DNA of 39,291 bases. It comes from Tannerellaceae bacterium (GTDB lineage Bacteria; Bacteroidota; Bacteroidia; Bacteroidales; Tannerellaceae). Each line of letters begins with the position of its first letter. Positions within the stretch are counted from its first letter, which is position 1. Made by a program: the position numbers and the translations under genes. The notes under the pieces were generated by a model. That model was not told the origin of the DNA, searched no databases, and worked only from the letters and a program-made list of their open reading frames with translations. Where the stretch lies: positions 1 through 39,291 of the forward strand of contig JAJPZJ010000122.1 in assembly GCA_021204405.1 (NCBI GenBank), in the 5' to 3' direction. Positions 9,056 through 16,670 of this stretch are shown one piece after another.

Positions 9056-9153
9056 GTTCCCCGCGCAGGCGGGGACCGCACCAGAACAACCTGTCATCCT
9101 CTTTTGTAGTTGAAACGGCAGGTGGCTTTGCGATCCCCGCCTATGCGGGGAAC
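9056..9153. repeat. Inverted REP-like pair (REPIN-like)
   Basis: Each arm contains a small GC-rich hairpin: CCCCGC-gcag-GCGGGG at 9059-9074 and CCCCGC-ctat-GCGGGG at 9135-9150. The second arm is the reverse complement of the first with about three differences over 24 bases, starting GTTCCCCGC in each case. Weaker similarity continues on both sides. The layout of two short palindromic units in inverted orientation about 60 bases apart is that of a REP doublet. Confidence 0.75.
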
Positions 9154-9310
9154 AGTTTGCTTTTTTGTTTTTATGTAAACATACTTTTGGGACAGGGCAG
9201 TTTTCTTTATCAGTTTAAATCTATAGATAGTACTCCCCTTACTGCCTTTATTATTAATATTAGTTCCACGGGTGCTATTAACTAACTCCAAAGACAGTCA
9301 GATATAACTT

Positions 9311-9398
9311 ATTACACCCAGGTGAAATAACTATTACACCCGGGTAGAATAAGTATTACAGCCTGGTGAAATAAGTATTACACCTGGGTGTAATGATT
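9311..9398. repeat. Four tandem 22-bp repeats with palindromic cores
   Basis: ATTACA recurs at 9311, 9333, 9355 and 9377, an exact 22-base period. Cores are CACCCAGGTG, CACCCGGGTA, CAGCCTGGTG and CACCTGGGTG, each near-palindromic. The last unit carries TTACACC-TG-GGTGTAA, with perfect 7-base arms. Two helical turns per unit would place all cores on one face of the DNA, as in multi-site operators. No spacers are present, so this is not a CRISPR. Confidence 0.9.
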
Positions 9399-9520
9399 TA
9401 GATGTATAGAGTTTTGTAAATAGTTTTCCTTTATAGGTGGATTAGCTATGTAGAAGTATGGCTTTAGGGAAACAGCAGACCCGGAAAGAGTAGCCGGAAG
9501 CATGGGCGGGAATAAAAACG

Positions 9521-10213
9521 TTATGGAAGAAGAGAGATCATATCCCATAAAGTAGTTGCCGTATAGAAGCGGGTATCGACTATGGGTTCGTCTACTTTTT
9601 CATGCAGCCATTCGATAGGGTAAGGGATATGTACGGCATAGCAGCCCAATTGCAACGGAGGAAGGATATCGGAACGCAGGGAGTTTCCTACCATCAGGAA
9701 TTGACCGGGCAGGATATCGAGGTGACTAAGGAGTTTCTGATAGTCGGCCGGTTTCTTATCGCTCATAATTTCTACATGATGGAAGAGATGCTCCAGCCCT
9801 GAGACCCGGAGTTTGCGTTCCTGGTCAAGCAGGTCGCCCTTGGTTACCAGAATCAGGCGGTAACGGCCTACCAGGGCATTTAATACCTCTTCTGCACCTT
9901 CCAGCAGTTCCACCGGTTTGGAGAGTTGTTCTTTACCTGCCTCTACCAGTTTTTGCAGGATAGCCGGGGGAAGTTGCCCGGACGTAATGCGTAAAGCTGT
10001 TTCCAGTACCGATAAGATAAAAGCCTTTACGCCGTAGCCGTACAGAGGCATATTCTGCATCTCGGTACGGTACAGCTCTTCGAGGGCGGTGGTACTGTTG
10101 GTATAGGGAGCAAGCAGTTCGCAGAAATACTGCTCTGTTTGCCGGAAATAGAGTTCATTTACCCAGAGGGTATCATCTGCATCAAACCCGACTACTTCTA
10201 CTTGCTCTATCAT
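9521..10213 (-). CDS. HAD-superfamily hydrolase
   Basis: This is a cytoplasmic haloacid-dehalogenase-type phosphatase of 230 residues. Motif I is FDADDT, with the nucleophile D11 and general acid D13. Motif II is the threonine in LILVTKGD, motif III the lysine in MSDKKPADY, and motif IV appears as MVGNSLRSD. A helical C1-type cap lies between motifs I and II. The substrate cannot be inferred. Its start is 15 bases after the stop of the PNGase F-like gene, so the two are probably co-transcribed. Confidence 0.9.
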   Translation of the reverse strand: MIEQVEVVGFDADDTLWVNELYFRQTEQYFCELLAPYTNSTTALEELYRTEMQNMPLYGYGVKAFILSVLETALRITSGQLPPAILQKLVEAGKEQLSKPVELLEGAEEVLNALVGRYRLILVTKGDLLDQERKLRVSGLEHLFHHVEIMSDKKPADYQKLLSHLDILPGQFLMVGNSLRSDILPPLQLGCYAVHIPYPIEWLHEKVDEPIVDTRFYTATTLWDMISLLP

Positions 10214-10228
10214 ATCTCTGTACCGGCT

Positions 10229-11471
10229 TTATTCTTCCCACACCAGATAGGCAGATACCAGCCAGTGGTTCATTTCATGGCCATCGACAGGCTGGGCTTC
10301 GGGTATACTTACTTTGAAGGTATGTTTACCCGGTTGGATCTGTAAGGTTACCTCTTCAGGGATCACATCCGAACCCGGGCACCAGTTGGAGCGGGACAGA
10401 TCGGAAGAGGCATAGGGTTCTTCCACTATTTTTTCTTTATAGCCTTCACGGGTAATATAGGAAGCGAGGCGCTCTTTCAGCCATACGCCGGTAGCGGGGT
10501 TGAAGCGGCGGAAGGTGGCACAGTCGTTACGCCAGGAGATAAAGTTGCTAACTTCGCGGCCATCTATTGAAACAATGTTTTGTTTTTTTTACAAACTCAT
10601 CGCCGGCGGCATGTCCGCCATGCCCGGTAGTAATGTATTTCAGGCGTACGTTTTTAGCATTTACCGGTACGGTAAAGTCTACGGAGACATCTTTCTGCGA
10701 GAAAATATCGGGGTATTCCTGTCCGATGTAGTACACGGTGTTCATTAAGGGTTCTACATGCCGGCGGGGCAATGGGTCGCAGGCTAACTTAGATTCTTCG
10801 AAATCCAGTTTCATACTGGCTGTATATCCTTCAGTAGTCCATGTATCGATAAAAATACCGACATAAGCTTCGCCTTCCAATAAGGAGTAAAGGTCTGTTA
10901 TATCTTGTTCCCATTTTACATATTGTGCCCATTCGTCGATATAATTGGGTTTGCGTTTGCTGCTCAGGCTATCTGTATCAGAACTATAGAATCCCACGCC
11001 GAAAGGAGTTATGAAACGCATCAGTTCAATGGTAGGCTGGTAACCTGCGTCAGGTACAATGCCACGCATATTTTCCAATAGGGTTGAGTCGATCGCGGGA
11101 AATACGGCTTTTTCCTGTGCGATTGTCAACAGATTGACTGCTGATTGTTTGGGTAAGACAAAGCAGGAACCTGATTTATCCCAACGGTCGCCGGCGGAGG
11201 CAACCTGTACAGTTAGTTCAACTTTTACGTTTCTGCTATACGCAGGTGTTTCTATCTTTTTCAGGATGATCCGTCCGTTGGTGAGCCGGATCACTCCGTC
11301 GGCAGCCGGTTCGTTGTAGCTACCGGGATAGTCTTCGGAACTAAAACGCACCGGGGTGTTGTCGAATACCTGGACACTGTAATTGCCCAGTACAGGTAAT
11401 TGGGCATAGCTATTCCATGTAATAGTAAGGAACAGGGAGATGAAAGCGATTAAGTTGTTTTTAAAAAGCAT
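10229..11471 (-). pseudogene. PNGase F-like peptide-N-glycosidase, frameshifted in an A8 tract
   Basis: This is a secreted or periplasmic peptide:N-glycosidase F-type protein, which would release N-glycans from glycoproteins. A signal peptide ends near SYA at residue 23. The N-terminal frame (10548-11471, 307 residues) has DRWDKSG (D98, aligning with PNGase F D60), [13 protein letters not shown] and [11 protein letters not shown] (E292, aligning with E206). It then runs out of frame after residue 296 (VKK). An eight-A tract at 10583-10590 has one base too many: with seven, the protein continues [11 protein letters not shown]..., passes [13 protein letters not shown] and RSNWCPG, and ends at 10229 as a full 413-residue protein. 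No stop interrupts either half. It could be a fresh pseudogene, a phase-variable or slippage-decoded gene, or a sequencing error. Confidence 0.88.
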
Positions 11472-11474
11472 GTG

Positions 11475-12914
11475 TTATTTGAAATTAGTTAATTGTTTGA
11501 TCAGTAGTTTTTGTCCCGCGGCTTTATCTCCGTGCACACAAGGGCCGGTAACACAACCTCCCTCACAGGCCATCACTTCGATAAACTGTGCCGGTGTTTT
11601 TCCTGTTTTGGCGTAGGCACGTAACAGGGCAACATTCTTTTTAGTCAGGTTAGCCACCTGTACGGCGTTTATCTCTTTATCTTTGAGATATACTTTAACG
11701 GCATTTACTACTCCGCCGGTCTGTGCAAAGCCGTGGGCTTCGCGGGAGGAGTTAAAGAGTACGGAGTAGGGTTTGGTTTCTTCCAGCCGGATATCCATTC
11801 CTGAGAGTACGGAGGCAATTTCTTCGAAGGTCATGGCATAGTCGACAGCCGGGTCGATCCGTACCTCTTTCCGCTTGGCTACACACGGACCTATAAATAC
11901 GATTTTGGCATTGGGGTATTTCTCTTTTACGATACGTACCGTATAATACATAGGCGAACCGGTAGAAGAGATATACTTTTTGAGGTTGGGGATATGTTTT
12001 TCGGCTAATTGCATGTAGGAAGGGCAGCAACTTGTTGTCATAAAGGGCTGACCTTCTTCCAGTTTTTCCAATAGTTCCTGCGCTTCGTGCCGGGTAGTTT
12101 CCATCGCTCCCTGCGCAACTTCCACTACATCTGTAAATCCAAGTTCTTTCAGGGCACCATATACATTCTCCACCGGTGCACTGAATTGCGCCAGGATAGA
12201 AGGAGCAACAATAGCCACTACGGTTTCTTTACGTTTGATGGATTGCAGGATATCAAATACTTCCGAAATCTCGAAGATGGCTCCGAAAGGGCAGGCGTTG
12301 ATACATTTGCCACAGTAGATACATTTGGATTCGTCTATATGTTCTATACCATCTTCCTCTTTACTGATTGCCTTTACAGGGCAGACCTCTTCGCAGGGAA
12401 TAGGGATATAGACAATGGCATAGTAGGGACAGTTTTGCTGGCATTTACCGCATCCGATACAGGTTTCATGATCGATCTTTGCCTGTCCGTTCTTTTTAAA
12501 ACTGATACATTCTTTCGGGCAGTTCATATAACAACTCCGGGCAACGCATCCACGGCACAGGTTGGTGACTTCGTAGTTGACCTGTACACAGGAGGAACAG
12601 GCTTCGTCGATAACGCACATCAGGTTATCTTTTTGTTCTCCGTTCCGCTCTAATGCACGCCGGGCATAGGCAGACAGCGGGGTGAGCTCGTCTATCTCAT
12701 CCTCCATATCAAACCCCAGCAAAGGAAAGGTTTTATATTTCCAAACTGCACGCTCTTTATGAACACAGCAACGGCCAATCACTTTTGATTTTCTTGGGCT
12801 CAGTTCAATGGGCAATCGGTCTATTTGTTCAACGAGGCGCTCTTCTTTCCAAAGTTTTACTAATCTCGCTAGCAATCCGTGGCGTACGATCATTACATTG
12901 TTAGTAAATGCCAT
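11475..12914 (-). CDS. Group B-type monomeric [FeFe]-hydrogenase
   Basis: This 479-residue iron-sulfur protein should interconvert protons and H2 in the cytoplasm, probably with ferredoxin. The H-cluster motifs are TSCCP at 294-298 (L1), GPCVAKRKE at 342-350 (L2) and MACEGGC at 448-454 (L3), followed by GPC rather than the GGGQP of group A enzymes. That points to the group B form common in anaerobes. The N-terminal half has ferredoxin-type cysteine sets at 120-132, 152-162 (CIGCGKCQQNC) and 198-208 (CIYCGKCINAC), plus extra cysteines at 106, 109, 174 and 178. The H-cluster maturases HydE, HydF and HydG are not in this window and must be elsewhere if the enzyme is active. It follows folB by 46 bases and precedes the PNGase-like gene by three. 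Confidence 0.93.
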   Translation of the reverse strand: MAFTNNVMIVRHGLLARLVKLWKEERLVEQIDRLPIELSPRKSKVIGRCCVHKERAVWKYKTFPLLGFDMEDEIDELTPLSAYARRALERNGEQKDNLMCVIDEACSSCVQVNYEVTNLCRGCVARSCYMNCPKECISFKKNGQAKIDHETCIGCGKCQQNCPYYAIVYIPIPCEEVCPVKAISKEEDGIEHIDESKCIYCGKCINACPFGAIFEISEVFDILQSIKRKETVVAIVAPSILAQFSAPVENVYGALKELGFTDVVEVAQGAMETTRHEAQELLEKLEEGQPFMTTSCCPSYMQLAEKHIPNLKKYISSTGSPMYYTVRIVKEKYPNAKIVFIGPCVAKRKEVRIDPAVDYAMTFEEIASVLSGMDIRLEETKPYSVLFNSSREAHGFAQTGGVVNAVKVYLKDKEINAVQVANLTKKNVALLRAYAKTGKTPAQFIEVMACEGGCVTGPCVHGDKAAGQKLLIKQLTNFK

Positions 12915-12960
12915 AACATATAAGATTATGGCTGTAAAGTTAGGTAAACTTATCTAAATA

Positions 12961-13323
12961 TTAGTTATATATTTCACTCAGAATAATGGCGGCCGATTGA
13001 ATATCACCTCCGAACGGCGGATTTTGTTTGGCCAGCTTAATTTCGCAGGCAAGTAATTGAGGGAAGTTTTTTTTCAGGGCAGTTAAGATACGGCCTGCTA
13101 CATATTCAAGGAGGTTGGAGGGTATATCCATTTCTTTCTTCACTACGGCGTATATTTCTGCATAGTTAAGGGTGTCGGCCAGGTCGTCACTTTGAACAGC
13201 TTTGTTTAATGGGGCAGTCAGAAGCAGATCGACAGTGAAGGTATTCCCCACTTTTCTCTCTTGTGGAAATACCCCGTGGTAGGTGTAGAACTGCATTCCT
13301 TTCAACTCTATTTTAGTTATCAT
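12961..13323 (-). CDS. folB: Dihydroneopterin aldolase
   Basis: FolB converts 7,8-dihydroneopterin to 6-hydroxymethyl-dihydropterin and glycolaldehyde in folate synthesis. The 120-residue protein begins MITKIELKGMQFYTYHGVFPQE, with the family pattern of a first strand followed by the YHGV.P.E substrate loop. It also has the TLNYAEIY segment and the C-terminal KQNPPFGGD. The open frame runs on to 13680, but that extension lies antisense to the bactofilin gene and is not real. The start at 13323 is supported by a strong promoter just upstream. Confidence 0.95.
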   Translation of the reverse strand: MITKIELKGMQFYTYHGVFPQERKVGNTFTVDLLLTAPLNKAVQSDDLADTLNYAEIYAVVKKEMDIPSNLLEYVAGRILTALKKNFPQLLACEIKLAKQNPPFGGDIQSAAIILSEIYN

Positions 13324-13340
13324 AACATTCTTTTTTAGGG

Positions 13341-13371
13341 TAAATGTAAGTAAAGTAAACCTTTCTGCAAA
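13341..13371 (-). promoter_or_regulatory. Predicted folB promoter
   Basis: On the minus strand there is TTTG at 13371-13368, 19 bases, then TACATTTA at 13348-13341, which matches TAnnTTTG at seven of eight positions. This gives a leader of about ten bases before the folB ATG. It abuts the divergent bactofilin promoter. Confidence 0.55.
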
Positions 13372-13379
13372 AAATAGGC

Positions 13380-13387
13380 TATATTTG
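13380..13387 (+). promoter_or_regulatory. Predicted -7 box of the bactofilin promoter
   Basis: TATATTTG is a full match to TAnnTTTG, 21 bases before the ATG at 13409. The region where its -33 element should lie overlaps the folB promoter. No TTTG is present there on this strand. Confidence 0.5.
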
Positions 13388-13408
13388 CAACAAAGTAAAT
13401 AACAGGAA

Positions 13409-13762
13409 ATGATGGGAATAAAACACAAAGAAGATACTACTACTAACGGACTACATAATACCCTGGCTGCAGGTACGATCCTGAGAGGCAATATCAATAC
13501 GGAAGCAGATTTCAGGCTGGACGGACAGATTGAGGGAGATGTAAGCTGCAGTGGAAAAACTGTAGTTGGCCCCAAAGGAAAAGTGAAAGGAAATATTACG
13601 GCTGATAGTGCGGAAATCTTAGGGGAAGTGGATGGTTCGGTAAAGGTTAACGCAAAGCTGGTGTTGAAATCGACTGCCATTATTCATGGTGATATTGCTA
13701 CACAGATATTAGAGATTGAGCCTAGTGCCCGTTTCAATGGGGTTTGCGATATGTCTAAATGA
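13409..13762 (+). CDS. Bactofilin (polymer-forming cytoskeletal protein)
   Basis: This is a 117-residue bactofilin, a small nucleotide-free protein that polymerises into filaments and often positions cell-wall or envelope machinery. A short polar N-terminal tail (residues 1-17) precedes a right-handed beta-helix core made of repeating hydrophobic/Gly steps such as GTILRGNINTEADFRLDG, GQIEGDVSCSG and GKVKGNI. A short C-terminal tail follows. There is no membrane segment. It is monocistronic, divergent from folB and convergent with malQ, with a large hairpin between it and malQ. Confidence 0.93.
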   Translation: MMGIKHKEDTTTNGLHNTLAAGTILRGNINTEADFRLDGQIEGDVSCSGKTVVGPKGKVKGNITADSAEILGEVDGSVKVNAKLVLKSTAIIHGDIATQILEIEPSARFNGVCDMSK

Positions 13763-13813
13763 AGAGATAAATGAGGTATAGTATGTCATAAAAGTAACGA
13801 AATATAATTTTCA

Positions 13814-13888
13814 ACACGGAGACACAGAAACACGGAGGTATTATTCTTAAATGATTAAAAACCTCCGTGTTTCTGTGTCTCCGTGTTT
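13814..13888. terminator. Long perfect inverted repeat between convergent genes
   Basis: A 27-base left arm (13814-13840) is perfectly complementary to a right arm at 13862-13888, with a 21-base loop. The left arm itself contains the octamer ACACGGAG twice, flanking ACACAGAA. It lies between the ends of the bactofilin and malQ genes and could stop transcription from both sides. The arms are unusually long and regular for a terminator. Confidence 0.75.
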
Positions 13889-13892
13889 CTAT

Positions 13893-16583
13893 TTATTTTC
13901 TTCCTGCTTGATCTATTAATGAAATGATCTTGTTATTGAGGCTATCCGCGTTCATCAGGTCCTCCAGGTTGATATGCATCCGGTAGCGCCAGTAATGGGT
14001 TGAGTTAGCCGGCACATTGATTCGTTCCGCTTCGATATCATGGTGTTTTACTGTATCATCCATCGCAAACCAGTCCTGGATAGGGATGACGGTAAGCATG
14101 GAAGTGGTTTTAAGATGGTTGCTTATGATCTGTTGAGCGATATCTGCCGTACATTCTTCAGGAGCTTCGCCGTAGCGTTGCAATACGTTATTATAATAAC
14201 GCTGGGTTTTTCCCCGGTCTTCTTTCCACCAGTTCCTTAGCGGTGCCATATCGTGGGTAGAGGTAGTACAAACAGACCGGTACGGGAGGTTAAACATATC
14301 GGTAAACTCCCGTACCGGCGTTTTAGACATACGTTCGATTTCCAGGCTCAGGATCTGCAACTTATTCATTACATCCGGTACTGAATCAGGGATCATTCCC
14401 AGGTCTTCGCCACAGACCAGCATATCCGTTCCCGACACCAATGGGGTTAAACGTTTAAAGGCCTGGGCTTTCCAGAAGTCATTATGCCGGTGGTAGAAAA
14501 AGTGCCAGTATAACTGATCGAAGGCATATTTCTCAGATCCGTCGAGTTCACGGTAGATGAAAGATTGGTTGGCTGAGATACGCGGATGGAACTTATCTTT
14601 TTCCCGTGGGTCACGTAAAAAGAGTACTTCATTGGCAATCGCAAATAAGCCATTGCGGATACGCATAGATACTTCGTCGGTTTTTCCGGCAAACAGGTCT
14701 TGTATTTTACGTTGTGTGTTGCAATGCTGTTGCAGGACCAGGTGATTCCAGGAGTAAGGGGCCAGGTAGTTGGCAGTTACTTCCCCTGTCAGGTCGCCAA
14801 ACAGTTCGTACACGAAATCCCGGTTAATATGGGGGGTTGTAAACCGTTCTTCATTGAAAGAGAGTCCGTATTGTTCTATTTCCCAGCGTGGGAAGGGAAG
14901 AGCCGGGTTAAAATGCCCACATAATCCCTGTATATAGTCCAGGGGAACTTCCCAGATACGGAAAAATCCCAGGATATGGTCAATACGGAAGCAGTCGAAA
15001 TAGTCGCTTAATTTATTAAAACGTTTTTTCCACCAGCTAAAGCCATCTTTTTCCATGGTGTCCCAATTATAGGTAGGAAACAACCAATTCTGGCCCATAA
15101 GTGAAAAATCATCCGGCGGAGCACCAGCCTGTCCGTTCATATTGAAATATTCGGGCTCGGTCCACGCCTCTACACTTGTACGGCTCACCCCAATCGGCAA
15201 GTCGCCTTTTAGTACAATGCCGTTTTTGCGTGCATAGTCGGAAACCGATTTAAATTGTATATACAGGATGTATTGAAGGAAATAGTAGAAAGATATTTCC
15301 TGGTAGATTTCACTTTCAGGGGCACATAGCTGATTAACCCGGGCAGGAGTGAAAACAGCATATTGTTCCCACTGTGAGAAGTCTGACGTATCGTACTTGT
15401 CGCGTAAATAGCTATAAGCTGCATAAGGAACCAACCAGGATTTACTTTGCTCAAAGAATTCCTTAAATGATTCTGTTTCTAAGAGCTGTTTTCCCTCCTG
15501 GTTAAAAAATTCCTGGCAATATTCAGTTTTATATTTACCTACCAATTCGTAATCGACAGCTTCTTTGGCGTTTAGCTCTTTTTGTTTCTGTGCGTAGAAA
15601 GCTGCTTTTTCCGGGTTTTTAAGTTCTCCCATTAATGGCAGGTTTACATACATGGGATGGAGTGCATAGATTGAGATAGCACTATAAGGATAAGAATCCA
15701 CCCATCTGCGTGTCATGGTAGTGTCATTCATAGGTAATACCTGGATGATACGTTGATGGGTTTTCCGTACCCAGTCGACAAGTAAACGCAGGTCGCCCAG
15801 GTCGCCTACACCGAAACTATTTTCCGAGCGTAAAGAAAAGACAGGGATCACCGTGCCGGCACATCTCCATAAGGGTAAATTCTCGCGGAAATACAGGCCC
15901 GAAACGATGATAGTCTCGCCAACTTCCTGTTCCGGCAGTGTGAGTACACGGTTCTCGCTTGTTTCCCAATAAACAGGTTGATGGGTATCATCACCGTATA
16001 CCAGGAATTTAAATTCTAACGGATAAGTAATTTCACTCGCATCCAGATCAATATGCCATACGGGAAAGGTGTCACAACTCAGCACCAGGGCTTTACCGGC
16101 ACTCCAATTTCCCAGGCAGGGCTGATTACCGCTAATGGCTATACTTTGGTTTTTCTCCACTCTGGGAGCTGCCACTTTTATAACCAGTTTTTTACCGCTT
16201 CTGATTACCCGTTCATGGGTATTACAGGGATGGGCAAACCAGCTTTTAGTAAAGGCCGATGAATAAAAGGCCAGGTTCTGCGGGCGTGCCTGCCAGAAAT
16301 CGTATTTGATATAATGGTGTGTTTGTTCGTCTAACTGGATCTGGTGGTTTTTCTCCCATTCTTCGAATACCTGCTCGTCGTTAGTAATCAGGAAATAGCG
16401 GTATTCTATTGTAGTGCCGGAGACCGCCGGAACCTCGAGTTCCAATTGCCAGTTACCGTCTCCGGTATATTTCATTTCTTTAGCAAAAGCCGGGTTCCAT
16501 GCGCCTAGTTCGGGGATTGATCCTACCACACATAACTTTTGCCCCCAAACCGTATGGAAGTTAATATTAAATGCGACTTTCAT
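13893..16583 (-). CDS. malQ: 4-alpha-glucanotransferase (amylomaltase, GH77) with two CBM20 domains
   Basis: This cytoplasmic enzyme transfers alpha-1,4-glucan segments between maltodextrins in starch and glycogen breakdown. The 896 residues are longer than E. coli MalQ because two starch-binding CBM20 domains precede the catalytic part, at about 1-95 (VVGSIPELGAWNP) and 130-225 (ISGNQPCLGNW). The GH77 barrel follows from about residue 245. The catalytic residues are visible: nucleophile D535 in FRIDH, acid/base E726 in CGEDLG, and D778 in STHD. No signal peptide is present. It lies 87 bases downstream of nrdJ but is separated from it by a terminator, so it is probably transcribed separately. 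I could not find a consensus promoter. Confidence 0.96.
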   Translation of the reverse strand: MKVAFNINFHTVWGQKLCVVGSIPELGAWNPAFAKEMKYTGDGNWQLELEVPAVSGTTIEYRYFLITNDEQVFEEWEKNHQIQLDEQTHHYIKYDFWQARPQNLAFYSSAFTKSWFAHPCNTHERVIRSGKKLVIKVAAPRVEKNQSIAISGNQPCLGNWSAGKALVLSCDTFPVWHIDLDASEITYPLEFKFLVYGDDTHQPVYWETSENRVLTLPEQEVGETIIVSGLYFRENLPLWRCAGTVIPVFSLRSENSFGVGDLGDLRLLVDWVRKTHQRIIQVLPMNDTTMTRRWVDSYPYSAISIYALHPMYVNLPLMGELKNPEKAAFYAQKQKELNAKEAVDYELVGKYKTEYCQEFFNQEGKQLLETESFKEFFEQSKSWLVPYAAYSYLRDKYDTSDFSQWEQYAVFTPARVNQLCAPESEIYQEISFYYFLQYILYIQFKSVSDYARKNGIVLKGDLPIGVSRTSVEAWTEPEYFNMNGQAGAPPDDFSLMGQNWLFPTYNWDTMEKDGFSWWKKRFNKLSDYFDCFRIDHILGFFRIWEVPLDYIQGLCGHFNPALPFPRWEIEQYGLSFNEERFTTPHINRDFVYELFGDLTGEVTANYLAPYSWNHLVLQQHCNTQRKIQDLFAGKTDEVSMRIRNGLFAIANEVLFLRDPREKDKFHPRISANQSFIYRELDGSEKYAFDQLYWHFFYHRHNDFWKAQAFKRLTPLVSGTDMLVCGEDLGMIPDSVPDVMNKLQILSLEIERMSKTPVREFTDMFNLPYRSVCTTSTHDMAPLRNWWKEDRGKTQRYYNNVLQRYGEAPEECTADIAQQIISNHLKTTSMLTVIPIQDWFAMDDTVKHHDIEAERINVPANSTHYWRYRMHINLEDLMNADSLNNKIISLIDQAGRK

Positions 16584-16619
16584 GTTTACTATATTAGTTC
16601 AGGTTATGAAGATATTAAA

Positions 16620-16643
16620 AATGCGGAGAATTATCTCCGCATT
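16620..16643 (-). terminator. Terminator of the ribonucleotide reductase gene
   Basis: A 10-bp stem (AATGCGGAGA paired with TCTCCGCATT) with a 4-base loop is followed on the minus strand by a run of T. It lies 28 bases past the nrdJ stop, which fits an intrinsic terminator. Confidence 0.8.
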
Positions 16644-16670
16644 CCTTAAAAAATATTATATTGTATCCGC

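Larger units (their letters stand above)
9004..9520. other. Repeat-rich intergenic region
   Basis: This 517-base gap lies between the convergent membrane protein and HAD genes. I find no credible coding sequence. It contains the inverted REP-like pair (about 9056-9153) and four tandem 22-bp repeats (9311-9398). The stretch between them, about 9160-9300, is AT-rich and shows no structure I can support. Confidence 0.6.

Noticed and set aside
9056..9153. CRISPR-like repeat, since GTTCCCCGC...GCGGGGA resembles type I-E repeats
   Set aside because: Only two copies exist, they are inverted rather than direct, and there are no regular spacers or cas genes.
9094..9291. 65-codon open frame in the repeat-rich gap
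   Set aside because: It runs through one arm of the REP-like pair and has no coherent composition or start signal.
13324..13680. N-terminal extension of folB
   Set aside because: It is antisense to the bactofilin gene and the folB family starts at MITKIEL, just after a good promoter.
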